In this document: positions 1-11,049 of the stretch, in pieces
Layout: each line of letters starts with the position of its first letter
Numbering within the stretch: the stretch's first letter is position 1
From: Heliopora coerulea
Lineage: Eukaryota > Cnidaria > Anthozoa > Scleralcyonacea > Helioporidae
DNA: 64,000 nt
Reading direction: 5' to 3'
Assembly: GCA_030142905.1 (NCBI GenBank)
Contig: JASJOG010000200.1
Span: 62,001-126,000, forward strand
Position numbers and translations under genes: made by a program
Notes under the pieces: model-generated
What the model saw: only the letters and a program-made list of their open reading frames with translations
Told to the model about the DNA's origin: nothing
Database searches by the model: none

Positions 1-1285
1 ACAGTAAGCAGTGAGGGCCTGTGAAAAATCTTAGTCCCACTGGGCTGCCCGCCCAAGTTCTTCACAATACTCCGGGATCTTCACGATGGCCAATTGGTTC
101 AAAGCAAGCTGTCTGGAAATCTGTCTAACAGCTTTCACGTGTCAAATGGGTTTAAGGAAGGATGTATCCTCCCTTAGACTTTGTTCTCTAATTTTCTTCA
201 GCATGATGATCACTCAGGCAAAGAACAACATCGAAGATGGCATCTACGTCCGCTTCTAAATAGACGGGAGCATCTTCAACCTCAGGCGTCTGCTGGCACG
301 CACGTAAATTCATCACCAACTGCTGCTCGGGCTCTTGTATGCAGACGACTGCGAGCTGCTCGCACAAACACTGGATTCGCTCCAACGCATAGTTGACTGC
401 TTTGCAAAAGCAGCAACGGCCTTCGGCCTCACCATTAGCCTGAAGAAGGCGAGGTCTTTTTCCAGTCGCCTCCTAGCGAATCCTACTGTGAACCCAACAT
501 CTTGATCAACGACACTAGGCTTAATGCAGTCGAACACTTCACCTGCTTAGGTAGTGTAATGCCTAACAATGCCACCAGGGATAAAGACTTAGACAACCGT
601 CTATCCAAAGCCAGCCGAACCTTCGGTCGCCTTTCTAAGAGAGTGTACCAAGATCAATGTTCACGTATATCCACCAAACTGAAAGTTTACAGGGTGGTGA
701 TAATCCGCACCCTCCTCTATGGAGCATAGTCCTGGGTTCTGTACAGGAAGCTAATGCGACGGTCGAACAATTCCACCAACGCTGCCTGTGCAAAATTCTT
801 AACATCAACTGGCAGGAATTTGTTTCGAACGAGGAGGTGATGGAGAGATTGAACCCAACGAGCATCGAAGCCATATTCATGAAACATCAGCTGAGGTGGG
901 CCGGTCACGTGACGAGGATGGAGAGGGAGCGACTCCCAAAACCTCTATTCTTTGGCGAACTCTCCAAAGGCAAACGCAAAAAGGGTGCCCCAAGAAAACG
1001 CTTTAAAGATCAACTTAACATCTCTCGCTCGCCGGCGTCTCCGCACTCAAGTGGCACCAAGAAGCAATGGACCGAGCAGCCTGGCGCCGCTATATCACTG
1101 AAGGCTGTCAGAAGTTTGAGTCTGACAGACAGTCAGCCGCAACAGAGAAATAGAATAATGGAAAAGAGCACAAACGGGATTACCCTCAGACTGCCCTGGC
1201 ACACGGCTTCCCGTGTCCAAAGTGCGGAAGGGTCTGTGCCGGATTGATTGGGCTCTACAGCCATCTACGAGCCTGCAAAAAATAA
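1..1285 (+). mobile_element. 3' portion of a non-LTR retrotransposon (LINE) reverse-transcriptase ORF, degenerate
   Basis: Fragments of one reverse transcriptase are readable across three frames. They include a GCPPKFFTILR-type block near 43, the catalytic YADD at 338-349, LTISLKKARS just after it, VEHFTCLGSVM near 529, and LRWAGHVTRM near 889. The protein ends in a C2HC zinc finger (CPKC, then SHLRAC) at about 1214-1276 with a TAA stop at 1283. Frameshifts separate these blocks, so the copy is dead. The 5' end lies outside the window. Block order and the terminal zinc finger match a LINE family I know as common in invertebrate genomes; the exact clade is not assigned. Confidence 0.85.
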
Positions 1286-2922
1286 ATCAGACCGGCCTCC
1301 CCGATTATCGCAAGCAAAGGAAAATATATAGGTATAGACATAAAATGTAATGTTTTATATACATATATATAAAATATATAAATATATAGCCAAGTGGCAA
1401 GTTCAGAATCACGTGAATGCTCAATACAGGGGTAGAGCGGAATAGTACGATGAAAGGACAAATTTGAATTACTTCATTTAAACTTTAATCACTACAAATT
1501 TGTTTCGTATGTCTAGCGGAGCTTACCACGCTGGTCAGGTGATTACCGCGTTTGATGTTATGCCCAGGTAACTTTCAAGTTATGAAGAAAAACCATAACC
1601 GTATCGTGCCTTTGTATGTGATAAAGACATGTCCCTTTATAGGTAAATAAGATGTTAATTTTTTTTTTGGCTTAGAAAATATGAACTTACAAAATTTCTT
1701 TGCGAATTATCGTCCTAGGAGATTCATTTCAGAAGGCAACAAAAAATCTCACAGTATCGGATCTATCGAAATCACAATAAAGCACTCCTGTTCGGTTTTC
1801 AAAAATTACATGGAGATGGAGATGGAGACAGATAGTTCGATACATTCAACAAATAGAAAGTTGCTTGAGTGTCTCTGAGCTGTGACAGAAACGTGAATGA
1901 CGACCATTTTAACTGGAAAATGCAGAGGAAACCTATATGAATGTTTTATCACAGTACGGAGATATGTAAACTATTTTCTATATGACGTTTTTGAGTTTTA
2001 GTGACTTCATCAGTATCTCTTTACTCTGATACAAATATGAAATGACGTCAAAATGTTACTGCTCTCTGAGAAGAAATGAAGCTCGTCCAATCAGACCGTG
2101 CCCAGGATGACTGTTATTTTATAAATATATTTAACAGGAAGCCTTCCAAACAATATTTGGTTTTAAATTTGAGAGTGGTCTTCCATCTCCCGCTTGCTCT
2201 CCCCTCGCCGGCATTTTGAATTAACGCAATTTTCTTTGTTATTCTCCATAATATCCAGGTGCTTACTTTTTGACAACAGTTCTTCGCTCTATTAAGTGCA
2301 TCGCTGAATGTTTAATCCCTCAGTTTAGACTTCTGTAATTTCTCTTTTCCAGTCTTTTGCTTTTTTAAAATATAAATGAGCGATCAATATGCTTATTCTT
2401 CTTGGAAAGAACATCCTGGCAGCTTTCCCTCATGCTTTCCTTCCTGTTGAGGGAAGTATTCATCCCGAAATTGATTGATTCCCTTGTAAATCGCGATATA
2501 TTTTGGCGCCACTGTTCCCATTAGTCTTATATTTGCCTTGAGTTGAAACTTTTACTCATTCAGAACGAACAACTGTAGCTATGCGTCCGCTATGTGGGAC
2601 ATCTAACTTATTTTCCAACTACTGTAAAATAACTGGAAACTTATCCAAACTGAAAGGAGTTCATGCAGAAAAGTTGACAAAAATTTCCTTGCCCGAGGTT
2701 TTTTATGGCTAAACAATTGCTGTTGTGGTTCAACTTTTTTTCCAACGCGAGCTCCTCATTCGATAAGTAAAATCGCTTGGCGTTAGCCAAAATAAAATAA
2801 AATAAAATAAAAAGAAGTCTTATCCTGCTGGAAAAGAGCTATTAGACAGCAACCCCACCACAAGTCGTCATTCACTTTTTAGTGGATTCAACTTTTTATT
2901 TTATTTTTCTTGTTTTCTTGAG
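1286..2922. other. non-coding stretch upstream of the first visible oxidase exon
   Basis: No convincing ORF or exon is seen. I looked for a dinucleotide-binding GxGxxG exon of the oxidase and did not find one. The stretch holds an AT-rich run (1345-1390), a block at 1861-2140 that resembles the end of the duplicated unit at 34875-35190, and a short copy of the GTAAAATCG-type repeat at about 2763-2800 that runs into an (AAAAT)n tract (about 2790-2812). It is probably an intron of the oxidase gene, or intergenic DNA plus intron. Confidence 0.5.
1861..2140. repeat. diverged match to the distal end of the duplicated unit
   Basis: This block starts with TTGCTTGAGTG and continues with GACAGAAACGTGAATGAC. 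It then runs through a 'TCACAGTAC' segment, a 'CTATTTTCTAT' segment, and a TGATACAAA...ATGACGTCA segment. The same words occur in the same order at 34875-35190 and again at 63810-64000. Similarity is much lower than between copies A and B. It may be the remnant of an older upstream unit or a dispersed repeat shared by all three places. Confidence 0.45.
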
Positions 2923-3090
2923 CTGGAGCCATGAGACTTCCATGTAGAGCGACAACTCCTCTCTCAGATATGACCCATTTCCTGACAGATACTTATATTG
3001 ATAAGTTTGGTTTGGTAATTGAGGAGTTTCTCAACTACAGCGAAAATGCTTTTCTGAAGTTTTACAATGAACCGGCAACACCAGTGAAAG
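2923..3090 (+). CDS. amine oxidase gene copy A, exon with GAMRLP motif
   Basis: A pyrimidine-rich tract ending in AG (2921-2922) precedes an open frame that reads GAMRLP followed by an aromatic and acidic-rich segment, ending at the donor GTACGTG (3091). GAMR[LI]P is the conserved block of flavin amine oxidases of the L-amino-acid oxidase type. Its arginine binds the substrate carboxylate in characterised family members. The exon enters and leaves in phase 1, which fits the exon at 3982. It encodes about 56 residues. The FAD-binding N-terminus, expected one or more exons upstream, is not visible. ATG 2931 is inside the motif and is not the real start. Confidence 0.8.
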
Positions 3091-3293
3091 GTACGTGCGT
3101 TGACTTTGATTACCATTATAATGCTATAGCCCTATGAAACTAACCCCTCATTATGCTATTGACCGCAATCGTTTGGATTGCACAACCGCCGTTATTTGCA
3201 AATTCAATAGGTTTTCTGTGTTCGACAAAATATTTACCAACGATTTAAGGGATGGAAAGTGAAGTCGCACTATCAAAATAAGAGTCCAGCTCA

Positions 3294-3640
3294 AAAGTCT
3301 CACGGAAAAAGGCATCTCTCAACAATGGAGAAAAATTAGTGTACACATTATTAATAATATATTTTACTGACGTTTCGTCGCTAGTAGTGCAATATATTTA
3401 GAGTAAGAATGAATCCAGGGAGCTTGCATATTAAAATATCTTTAAATGGAATAGGATAATCTCATTGGCTTTGTGTTATCCTATACTATGTAAATATAAT
3501 ACAATAAGATAACTCCCTGTATTCATTCTTACTCTGAAGATGTCGCGCGACTAGGGACGAAAGGTCAGTAAAATAGATTTTTAATTGTGTTCATACTGGT
3601 TTTACTCTATTGCTGAGAAATGTCTCTTTCCGTGAGGTTT
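3294..3640. repeat. foldback (long inverted repeat) element in the oxidase intron
   Basis: Two imperfect arms of about 165 bp face each other around a 16-bp centre near 3459-3475. The left arm starts AAGTCTCACGG and the right arm ends CCGTGAGGTTT. Both arms contain TTTACTGACGTTTCGTCGC-like and GAGTAAGAATGAAT segments in opposite orientation, and the centre is bounded by TAGGATAA and TTATCCTA. No coding capacity. The same element sits in copy B (45001-45347), so it predates the duplication. It is best read as a MITE-like foldback element. Confidence 0.7.
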
Positions 3641-3737
3641 TTATGTTGTTCAAATACGAGACTAAATCCACAGAGTGTACTTGATATCCCTCAAAGGAAA
3701 AGCGGCTTTAATGAATTAAATAAAAATATCTGTGAAA

Positions 3738-3955
3738 TGTATGTATGTATTTATGCATGCATATATGTAATTATGCATGCATGTATGTGATTATGTACGT
3801 ATACATGTATGTACGTATTGTGTATGTATGTATGAACGTATGAATGTATGAATGTATGAACGAACGAACGAATGAACGAATGGACAAATGAACGAATGAA
3901 TGAATGAACGAACGAACGAACGAACAAGCGAACTTACCAATGAATGAGTGGATAA
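3738..3955. repeat. tetranucleotide microsatellite (ATGT)n then (GAAC/GAAT)n
   Basis: The tract changes from ATGTATGT-type to GAACGAAC/GAATGAAT-type repeats immediately before the acceptor of the middle oxidase exon. The same compound tract sits at 45450-45625 in copy B with different repeat counts. Any ORF across it is a translation of the repeat. Confidence 0.9.
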
Positions 3956-3981
3956 ATGTGTGTTTCAATCTCTCGCTCTAG

Positions 3982-4065
3982 ACTGGAATGATAAGCTTTT
4001 TGATAAACTGTGGCCCGGCTGGGATAATACTATCAAAGACAAAGACATGGGTATAACAAATATTG
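3982..4065 (+). CDS. amine oxidase gene copy A, middle exon
   Basis: The exon lies between acceptor TCTAG (AG 3980-3981) and donor GTATGT (4066). Joined in phase 1 it begins DWNDKLFDKLWPGWD and ends GITNI. The same exon in copy B (45654-45731) is 6 nt shorter because it lacks one KD repeat. The spacing and the WPGWD-type sequence fit the variable linker after the GAMRLP block in this family. The exon phases (1 in, 1 out) match both neighbours, which is the main support for this gene model. Confidence 0.75.
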
Positions 4066-4397
4066 GTATGTAATTATTAGACTGCGTAAGTATTTAGCAG
4101 GGGTTAGGCAGGCATTTTTAGTAGGTCTGACCCTGGTCGTATGAGATCATTTTATTTAGTCCCAAAAACTAATCCATTTTGATTTAAGCATAAGTGGACG
4201 GTACCTCTTCTGAAAAAATTTTATTTAATGATTTGTGCATTATTCAAAAATTTTAACCCCGAGCCACTTTACGAAGAAGTTTTTCCCGCGATTATTCAGT
4301 GTTCTCATTTTACGTCCCATCTTTCTACGTCCCTCTAACTTCACTACCAGTATAACAAAGTTCGCTCGCTAACCTCCAAAGGCTAATACTCCCGCAG

Positions 4398-5623
4398 TAG
4401 AGTTGCAGCCGCAATTTCTTTCTGGTTTAATTTTAGATGACTACTATGATCGCACAACTAAAATTGTGACAGATCAGCTGCGTCGATGGCTGGAAGAAAC
4501 TGAGGAAGGGGACAATGTAAGCAAAGCTAAAAAGTGGAAGCGTTGGATAGACAACTGGTGTCAGTTCACTCTGGAGGGTTTCCTACAAAGTACCTACGAG
4601 GCAGTCTTGACAAAAATTCCCCATGTTGACGACCAGGAGGGCCTAGAAGATCTTAAATGTTTGCTGCCGTGGCCTGATGCAGCCGTGAGAGCCTATTCCG
4701 TATTTTCATACACGGAGCAACTTGACCAGAGCTTGGTGCAGTACCTTAGAGATCAACCAGGACAGTGGTGGTCACGGAATATGCATCGCATAAAAAGTGG
4801 CATGTCCAAACTTCCCGAAGCTTTTGCCGAGAAATTAGAGGGGAAAATCAGGTTTAATCGCACCGCCAACGAAATTGTCTACACATTTGACAAATCTAAC
4901 CCAGTCATGAACAGAGTCGAAATTAAGGGTTATTACACAAGTAGTAAACGGTCTTTTCCCACAATTGTCGGAAGAGCTGCAATTGTTACCACTCCAACCA
5001 ACATTCTTCGACAGATCACATTTACAGCCAAGCCGGATACTGATACACCACCTCCTCCACAAGAGTTTTACCAGGCAATCGAAGACATATTTACTGGTCC
5101 ATCCGCCAAAATATTCATTCAGGCCAAGACCAGATTTTGGGAAAAAGGAGACCACCCCATTAAGGGAGGATTCTCCAAAACAAACCTTCCCATTGGACAG
5201 ATTCATTACGTCACCAACGATGATAGTTGCAACGATGACAGAGAAAAGACAGAAAAAGGGCTTTTGTTAATTTACACCTGGAAGTCCGAGGATTTGCTTT
5301 TTGGCTCACTGGATCCGGATATTTCCGTAAAGGAAGCAGTCGAGCAGATTGCCACCATTCATAAAGATATTGAAGAGGAGTTCGAACTTGGACTTGTCCA
5401 TGCCTGGTATAATCAACCTTCTGCGCAAGGTGCATATGGCCTCCTCAAGGCCAACCAGTTAAAGAATGTAAGGTGGTTGTGGGAACCAATGTGCAACTTG
5501 TATTTTGCTGGAGAGACTTTCTCCACTGCTAGCGGGTGGATCCAAGGAGCCTTGGAAAGTGGTTTAAAGGCCGCCTACCAGTTTTACATCAGATACAGGA
5601 AGCGTTCTAATTCACACACGTAA
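4398..5623 (+). CDS. flavin amine oxidase (L-amino-acid-oxidase-like) copy A, 3' terminal exon
   Basis: This exon of about 408 codons carries most of the substrate and FAD domains. Members of the family oxidatively deaminate amino acids or amines with FAD, giving an oxo-acid, ammonia and hydrogen peroxide; several are secreted. Visible family blocks, with rough residue positions in the exon, are MHRIKSGMSKLPEAF (about 130), IRFNRTANEI (about 152), KIFIQAKTRFWEKGD (about 238), GGFSKTNLP (about 255) and the C-terminal FAD-binding block NLYFAGE...GWIQGALESG (about 372-390). It ends at TAA 5621-5623. The acceptor is probably AG 4396-4397; an alternative in-frame AG at 4435-4436 would drop 13 residues. 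No ATG start is expected because this is an internal-to-terminal exon. The frame has no stop or frameshift. Total visible coding is about 490 residues, so some 80-100 N-terminal residues are missing. Confidence 0.88.
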
Positions 5624-6107
5624 AGAACTGCGTTAGAAACATTTGACATAACTTCATTTTTCGTTGTTTATCGTTGCTTTCTAGTTATAACCTTTGTTAT
5701 GTAGCACTATCGATCAGCTGCTGTAACCACCGTTTGATTTCTTGAGATTTTTTAGGGGTTTTTTACTGTAGATTTGTTAAACATCCGAACTTGCTCATGT
5801 TAAACATGGAGAATAATTACAAGAAAAGAACAAAAAGTTGCAACACTTTTGTCTTTCAATTATTTCACTTGTTTTATTAGTATTGTTAGTTTTGACTGAT
5901 GATGACTGTTAAACATTGCTGTCATAATAGTTCTTTTATTGAATAATCATTTTCTGATAAATGTTCCTACAGAAGGTTCATGATTTGAATATTTTTTGGA
6001 CTCCTTTGTAGTTATTTATTTTGCCTGTTGATACGTTGATCCATTGATCCATCCGTTTACCCAAACATCTGTCCGTTCCTCTCTTCGTTAACCCATACAT
6101 CCACCTA

Positions 6108-6113
6108 AATAAA
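6108..6113 (+). promoter_or_regulatory. possible polyadenylation signal AATAAA of oxidase copy A
   Basis: An AATAAA hexamer lies 485 nt after the oxidase stop codon, and the equivalent position of copy B (47766-47771) has it too. Its conservation in both copies, in a stretch where the flanks differ, makes it a reasonable but unproven 3'-end signal. Confidence 0.35.
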
Positions 6114-6219
6114 CCATTTCAAATTAACCACTTAAAGTCGCTGCTACACTATCAAACTTGTTTTGTAACTTGTCTGGCAAGTTTGCAGCGACACAAGTTC
6201 CAGAACTTTCCTTCCAACC

Positions 6220-6482
6220 GTCCATCCTTCCATCTGTCCATCCATCCATCCGTATGTCCATCCATCCATCTATCCAACCTCCCGTCAGCCCATTCATCTG
6301 TCCGTCCATCCATCCATCCGTCCATCCATCCATCCGTCCATCCATCCATCCGTCCATCCATCCATCCGTCCATCCATCCATCCGTCCATCCATCCATCCG
6401 TCCATCCATCCATTCGTCCATCCATCCATCCGTCCATCCATCCGTCCGTCCGTCCATCCATCCATCTATTCGTCCATCCGAG
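6220..6482. repeat. (CATC)n minisatellite downstream of oxidase copy A
   Basis: About 260 bp of CATC/CCGT tetranucleotide units, partly organised as a 12-bp higher-order period (CATCCATCCGTC). Copy B has only a short version (about 47875-47920). The tract in copy A is interrupted by LINE DNA and resumes at 10146-10250 and again near 10612-10660. Long 'HPSI/VHPS' and 'DGWM' ORFs here are artefacts. Confidence 0.9.
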
Positions 6483-7365
6483 ATTGAAGGCGACGGCGGA
6501 AGCACGAAGTCTAATACAATTGACTTGCCTTGCCAGGCTGCTAACGTTTGTGGATGTTGCATGAAAAACACAGTCGAAATTAACGAACTAAAACAAATAT
6601 TTATTGAATTTGAGACAGTGCTTAAGTTTAATACTGCTGAAAAAATTCCCACATATCAGGATCTACTCGACAAGATCAGACGCCTGGAAGAAGAGCGCGA
6701 TAGTCTTCTCACAGCTCTGAGACTAGTAAGCGAGGATAAAATCTAACTAAGATACCAATGTTGATTTGAATGATTCTACGAACAAGGAATATGTCTGGCA
6801 GACGGTTGAGGGAAAAAAGCAGTCTAATGAAAAATCTGGCAGCAAAAATAATTTTACATCGGTCAAGCAAGATGTCATTGTGCTTGGTGATTCTATCGCG
6901 AAACGGATTTAAGGTAACTTGTTATCTCGCCAAAACCAGGCCAGTGTTAAATCTTGTTCGTTTCCCGGAGCAACGGTTGAAGATATGGTCGATTTTAGTA
7001 AGCCATTTATCAGAATGAAGCCGAGCAAAATAATTATTTACATTGGTACAAACAACTTGGCTAAAGATGAACCAAAGCAAATAGTTGATAAAATTATTCA
7101 ACTCGCTAAGAATATTAAGATAAATAATCCGGCCCGTTCAGTCGCTATTTCTTTTATTTTGACTCACAGTGATGGCCAGTCATTGCAAAAACATGTAGCT
7201 CAAACTAACAGAGTGGTGAAATCGGCCTGTTCAATACACGGTTTTCATTTTATCCTAAATGATAATGTTGGTAGGGACTGTCTTAATAAAAGCGGACTCC
7301 ACCTTAATCGTAAAGGCATCTGCAATATTGCTTGTAATTTTAGAAATTATATTGATGGAAGATGA
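6483..7365 (+). pseudogene. LINE ORF1: coiled coil plus SGNH-type esterase domain, broken
   Basis: The first piece (to a stop near 6746) has a cysteine cluster (CGCCMK) and a coiled-coil-like segment ([17 protein letters not shown]). The second piece holds SGNH hydrolase blocks: VIVLGDS near 6875, IIIYIGTNN near 7036 and SGLHLNRKG near 7294. An in-frame TAA (6910-6912) follows the GDS block. An esterase in ORF1 is a known feature of CR1/L2-group LINEs; its role in retrotransposition is not established here. Confidence 0.75.
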
Positions 7366-7399
7366 AAAATAATTGATGCAGATTCAAATTCAGTTTTCG

Positions 7400-9930
7400 A
7401 AATAGCTAACAGCCAAATACCATTTCATGTCACATTATCTCAATCGCGTGGGTTTAAAATGGCTCTACGAAAACGATTTCTGTGACCAAGTACTAGAGAT
7501 CATTACTTTCGAGATAAAGAGACCAAATTCTTGACCTTTTATTGTTATAAATTGGTATAGACCGCCTAAAACCTCGGTTGCTTGTTTTGATAATTTTGAT
7601 CAGATTATTCAGCAAGCGGAACATCAGTTTGATGAGATTTACATTTTGGGAGATTTAAATTGAATCAAATACCCTTGAGGCTCATACTAATTGCTTAAAT
7701 AATCTCTAGGACGTTCATCACTTCCGTCAGTTAATTACAGAACCAACAAGAGTTACTGTCACCTCTAAATCACTAATTGGTCTTTTTATTATTAACAATA
7801 ATAACCGTATTATAAAACCCGGAGTTTAAATACTATCATTAGTGATCATTGTTTAATTTATGCTATTCGTAAAATTGGAATTCCACCTAAGCAGCCAAAG
7901 TTTATAACAACTGGATCGTATAAACGGTTTGTGAAAGAAAAATTTCTCCAAGACTTGTCTAAGGCCAATATGGCCTGGTCTTCCTGAAGTACTATTTTTA
8001 TTGGAATAGTGGATAAACATGCTCCAATGCGGATAATACGGTCAAGAAACAAACCTGCTGCGTGGATTTCATCCGCACTAGAGCAACAGATGTATTCCAG
8101 AGATGTGATAAAAAGAAAAGCATCCCTAACTGGCAATAATGAGGATTGGATTGCGTATAAAAAAATGCGTAATCAGGTTAATAAGACTGTACACAAAACC
8201 AAAGCCAAATTTTTTCAAGACTCTATTGAAAAAAACATTAAAAGTTCACGCAAAACGTGGAAAACATTGAATGATTTAATTGGGAAAAAACCTGATATAA
8301 CCGAGATACACGAAATTGTGAACAGCTCGTCGAACAAAATTACTGATCCTTCAAAAATAGTCAACCAGTTTAATAAACATTTCGCAACTGTTGGCCTAAA
8401 TTTGGCCTCAGACCAACAAGTTTCATCTGTGAAACCTGATAATTGTTTATCTCGTTGCAAAAGTACTTTTCAACTGGAAAGAATTTCGCCCAAGGATATG
8501 TTGAATCTTATATCAAATGTAGATACTATGAAAGCTATCAGCCTTGATTGTATCTCTAACAAGATAGTAAAGATATCAGCAAATATAATTTAGGAAGACT
8601 TAGCTAAATTTTTCAACAAGTCTATTGAGTCTAATATTTTCCCCGTTGAATGCATGACTACCAGAGTAGTACCCATATTTAAGTCTGGTGATAAAGCTGA
8701 TCTAAACAATTATCGACCAATATCGGTCATTTCAGCTTTAGCTCGCCTGTTTGAGTAACAAATTTATAATCAGCTTTATTTATACCTTACAAGGTATAAA
8801 TTACTCAACTCTAAACAATCTGGATTTAGATCACTTCAATCCACCGTTACAGCGCTTTTAGACTTCACTAATGATTGGTGTCACTATGGTGAACGGTGTC
8901 ATTATTTTGGCTTTAAAAAAGCCTTTGATACAGTTGATCACCCCGTATTAATGACTAAATTGAAATATTTTGGATTTTTGCACTCAACCCTACAGTGGTT
9001 TTATTCATATTTGTCAAACAGATCACCACATTGCTTCGTAAACGAGGTGTATTCTGACAGTGAGAGAATTCACTGTGGGGTTCCTCAAGGGTCGATTTTA
9101 GGTCCACTTCTCTTTCTGATTTATATCAATGATCTTACTACATGATTAAAATACGGTCGGGAACGAATGTATGCTAATGATACGAATTTTACTTTTTCAT
9201 CATGTGACCTAAATGATTTACAGAAAGAGATGAACCACGACCTGAGGTGCATTCTTACGTGGCTTTAAGCAAACAAACTTACAATGAATATACTGAAAAC
9301 GGAATATATGATAATATGTTCTCGTCAAGGTATTGCTACAATAGTTGACGACATATCAAATTTGTGTATAAATGGTGTATTCCTTCGCAGAGCTTATCAA
9401 ACTAAATGTCTGGTGTGACGACTGATTGCCACTTAATATGGGCACTTCAAACTAACAGTATTATTCATGAGGTTGTAACTTCTATTACCATATTAAAAAG
9501 GCTAATAAATATTTAAACGTGGAAAATTTATGTAAAATATACCAGTCAATAATAATACTATATTCTGATTATTGTAGTATTGTGCGCGATGGCATTGAAT
9601 CTGAACTAAGAAATTGCAACTGCTACAGAATAGAGCTGACCGTGTTATAACAGGCGATACTTGTTTGACACATGGCAGTGATGAAACATTAAGAAAACTT
9701 GGTTGGTCAAACCTATACCAACGCAGGCTTGAACAGAAAGCTTTGATGATGTTCAAGATTGTGAATGGTTTGACACCAAGGTACTTGCAAGAGATTTTTT
9801 GTCAAAATGCCGGCTCAAGGTTTTATTTCTTAAGACCATCTTCATTAAATTCTGACCTTCCAGTCTGTAAGACCGATTATTATAGAAATAGTTTTGTTTT
9901 TACTGGTGCCAAACTTTGGAACTGATTACC
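7400..9930 (+). pseudogene. LINE ORF2: AP endonuclease and reverse transcriptase, broken
   Basis: Endonuclease blocks are readable around WYRPP (about 7553), YILGDLN (about 7642) and ISDHCLIYA (about 7840). The linker frame (8009-8593) has the KKMRNQVNK pattern typical of this LINE group. RT blocks follow: FGFLHS...LSNRSPH (8950-9040) and GVPQGSILGPLLFLIYINDL (9078-9137). The YADD-like box is degraded to YAND near 9170. The C-terminal domain runs to GAKLWN (9905-9923). Multiple stops and frameshifts are present. Confidence 0.8.
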
Positions 9931-10145
9931 CAACGAATTAAAATACACAATTTCTATTAATGTACTTAAGAACAAACTGAAATTTTGTAATCTGCACAAT
10001 TAACGAGTGAAAAATATATGTAAACTAATGTTTTAGTAATTACATATGAATATATTTTAGTTATTTATCTACTTTCACAGCATATAGGAAGACTGATCGT
10101 TAAAATTGATGTAACAACCATGATTAAATAAAGTTTTTAAATCAA

Positions 10146-10660
10146 AGCAAATGGATCTATCCCTCCGTCTGTCCGTCCTTCAATCTATCCATCCATCCAT
10201 CCATCCATCCATTCATCAATCCGTCTGTCCATCCATCCATCCATCCATAACTTCTGAAGATCATCTGATAGAAATATTCAGATACCAAATGTTAGAACTG
10301 AATGCTATAAAAGACGTTTTGCAGTATCTGGATCCATACTGTGAAATTCCCAACGAAATTCTCCGAAAATTGAGAAAACTTTATCAAAATTTTAAAAAAA
10401 AAGAATTAAAAACCACAATTTCTGCACTGACAACGTATAACTTCCATATGTATTTGCATATATTGTCTAGTTTGCAAATAAAAAATAAATAAATAAATAA
10501 AAATAAACATATAATTTTATTAACATATACATGGCTTCTAGGAAGACCAGATTTAAGAATTTCATACTTGTAATTGTTAATTCTGATAGAATCGCCGCGT
10601 TTAAATAAAATTTCTATCTATCTATCCATCCGTCCATTCATCCACCATCCCTCCATCCAA
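10146..10660. repeat. (CATC)n blocks flanking an unassigned insert
   Basis: CATC repeats at 10146-10250 are followed by about 360 bp of A/T-rich DNA holding an 80-codon open frame (to 10492) and a TAAA run. A segment resembling a LINE 3' end comes next (GGCTTCTAGGAAGACC near 10532, TTTAAATAAAATTTC near 10600), with a TATC tail that merges into more CATC repeats. The middle part is absent from copy B. I cannot name the 80-codon frame; it is probably part of the same truncated retroelement. Confidence 0.45.
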
Positions 10661-11049
10661 ATAACTTGGCATGCCCAACTTACAAAAGTGAAAAATAATG
10701 CATTGAAGGCTCATAATACCTTCCGCAAAATCACCCCATACTTGATATGAAGCATTTAATTCAGTTTTACAAATCTACAATATTATTGAAGCCGATTTTG
10801 AGTACTGATTGAGAGAACATTGGGTTCTCTGTGCGCTAAACCATCGACTTAGCTACTCCAAGAATTAGGAAGGTAATCGTTACCTGAAAGAAGACTATCC
10901 AATACAGCAACAATGAAGTTTAACATATGAAATAAATTCATCCCCCGTTATATGATAGAGTCATTTGCACATAAGCTAAATGACTATAATATTCTATGAG
11001 GAAACAAAGACTTTGCCTTACCCAAGGTAAAGACATATTACCTGCTGAA

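Larger units (their letters stand above)
6483..10140 (+). mobile_element. CR1/L2-like LINE inserted in the (CATC)n tract
   Basis: A partial ORF1 with an esterase domain is followed by an endonuclease/reverse-transcriptase ORF2 and a short A-rich 3' end (AATAAAG near 10125). It is flanked on both sides by CATC repeats and absent from copy B, so it inserted after or during the duplication. Several in-frame stops and frameshifts show that it is inactive. It probably lacks its 5' end, since ORF1 begins abruptly after the repeat. Confidence 0.85.

Noticed and set aside
3771..3968. Minus-strand ORF rich in SFIHSF
   Set aside because: It translates the GAAC/GAAT microsatellite.
4403..4405. TTG 4403 (and GTG 46131 in copy B) as start codons of the oxidase
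   Set aside because: The frame is open further upstream to an acceptor site and phases match the preceding exon, so these are internal exon positions.
4835..5206. 123-codon minus-strand ORF opposite the oxidase exon, with a counterpart in copy B
   Set aside because: Shadow frame of a highly conserved coding exon; its conservation follows from the plus strand.
6124..6746. Long ORFs on both strands reading HPSIHPSV or DGWMDG repeats
   Set aside because: They are translations of the CATC tetranucleotide repeat; a period-4 tract is open in many frames when TAG/TAA/TGA cannot form.
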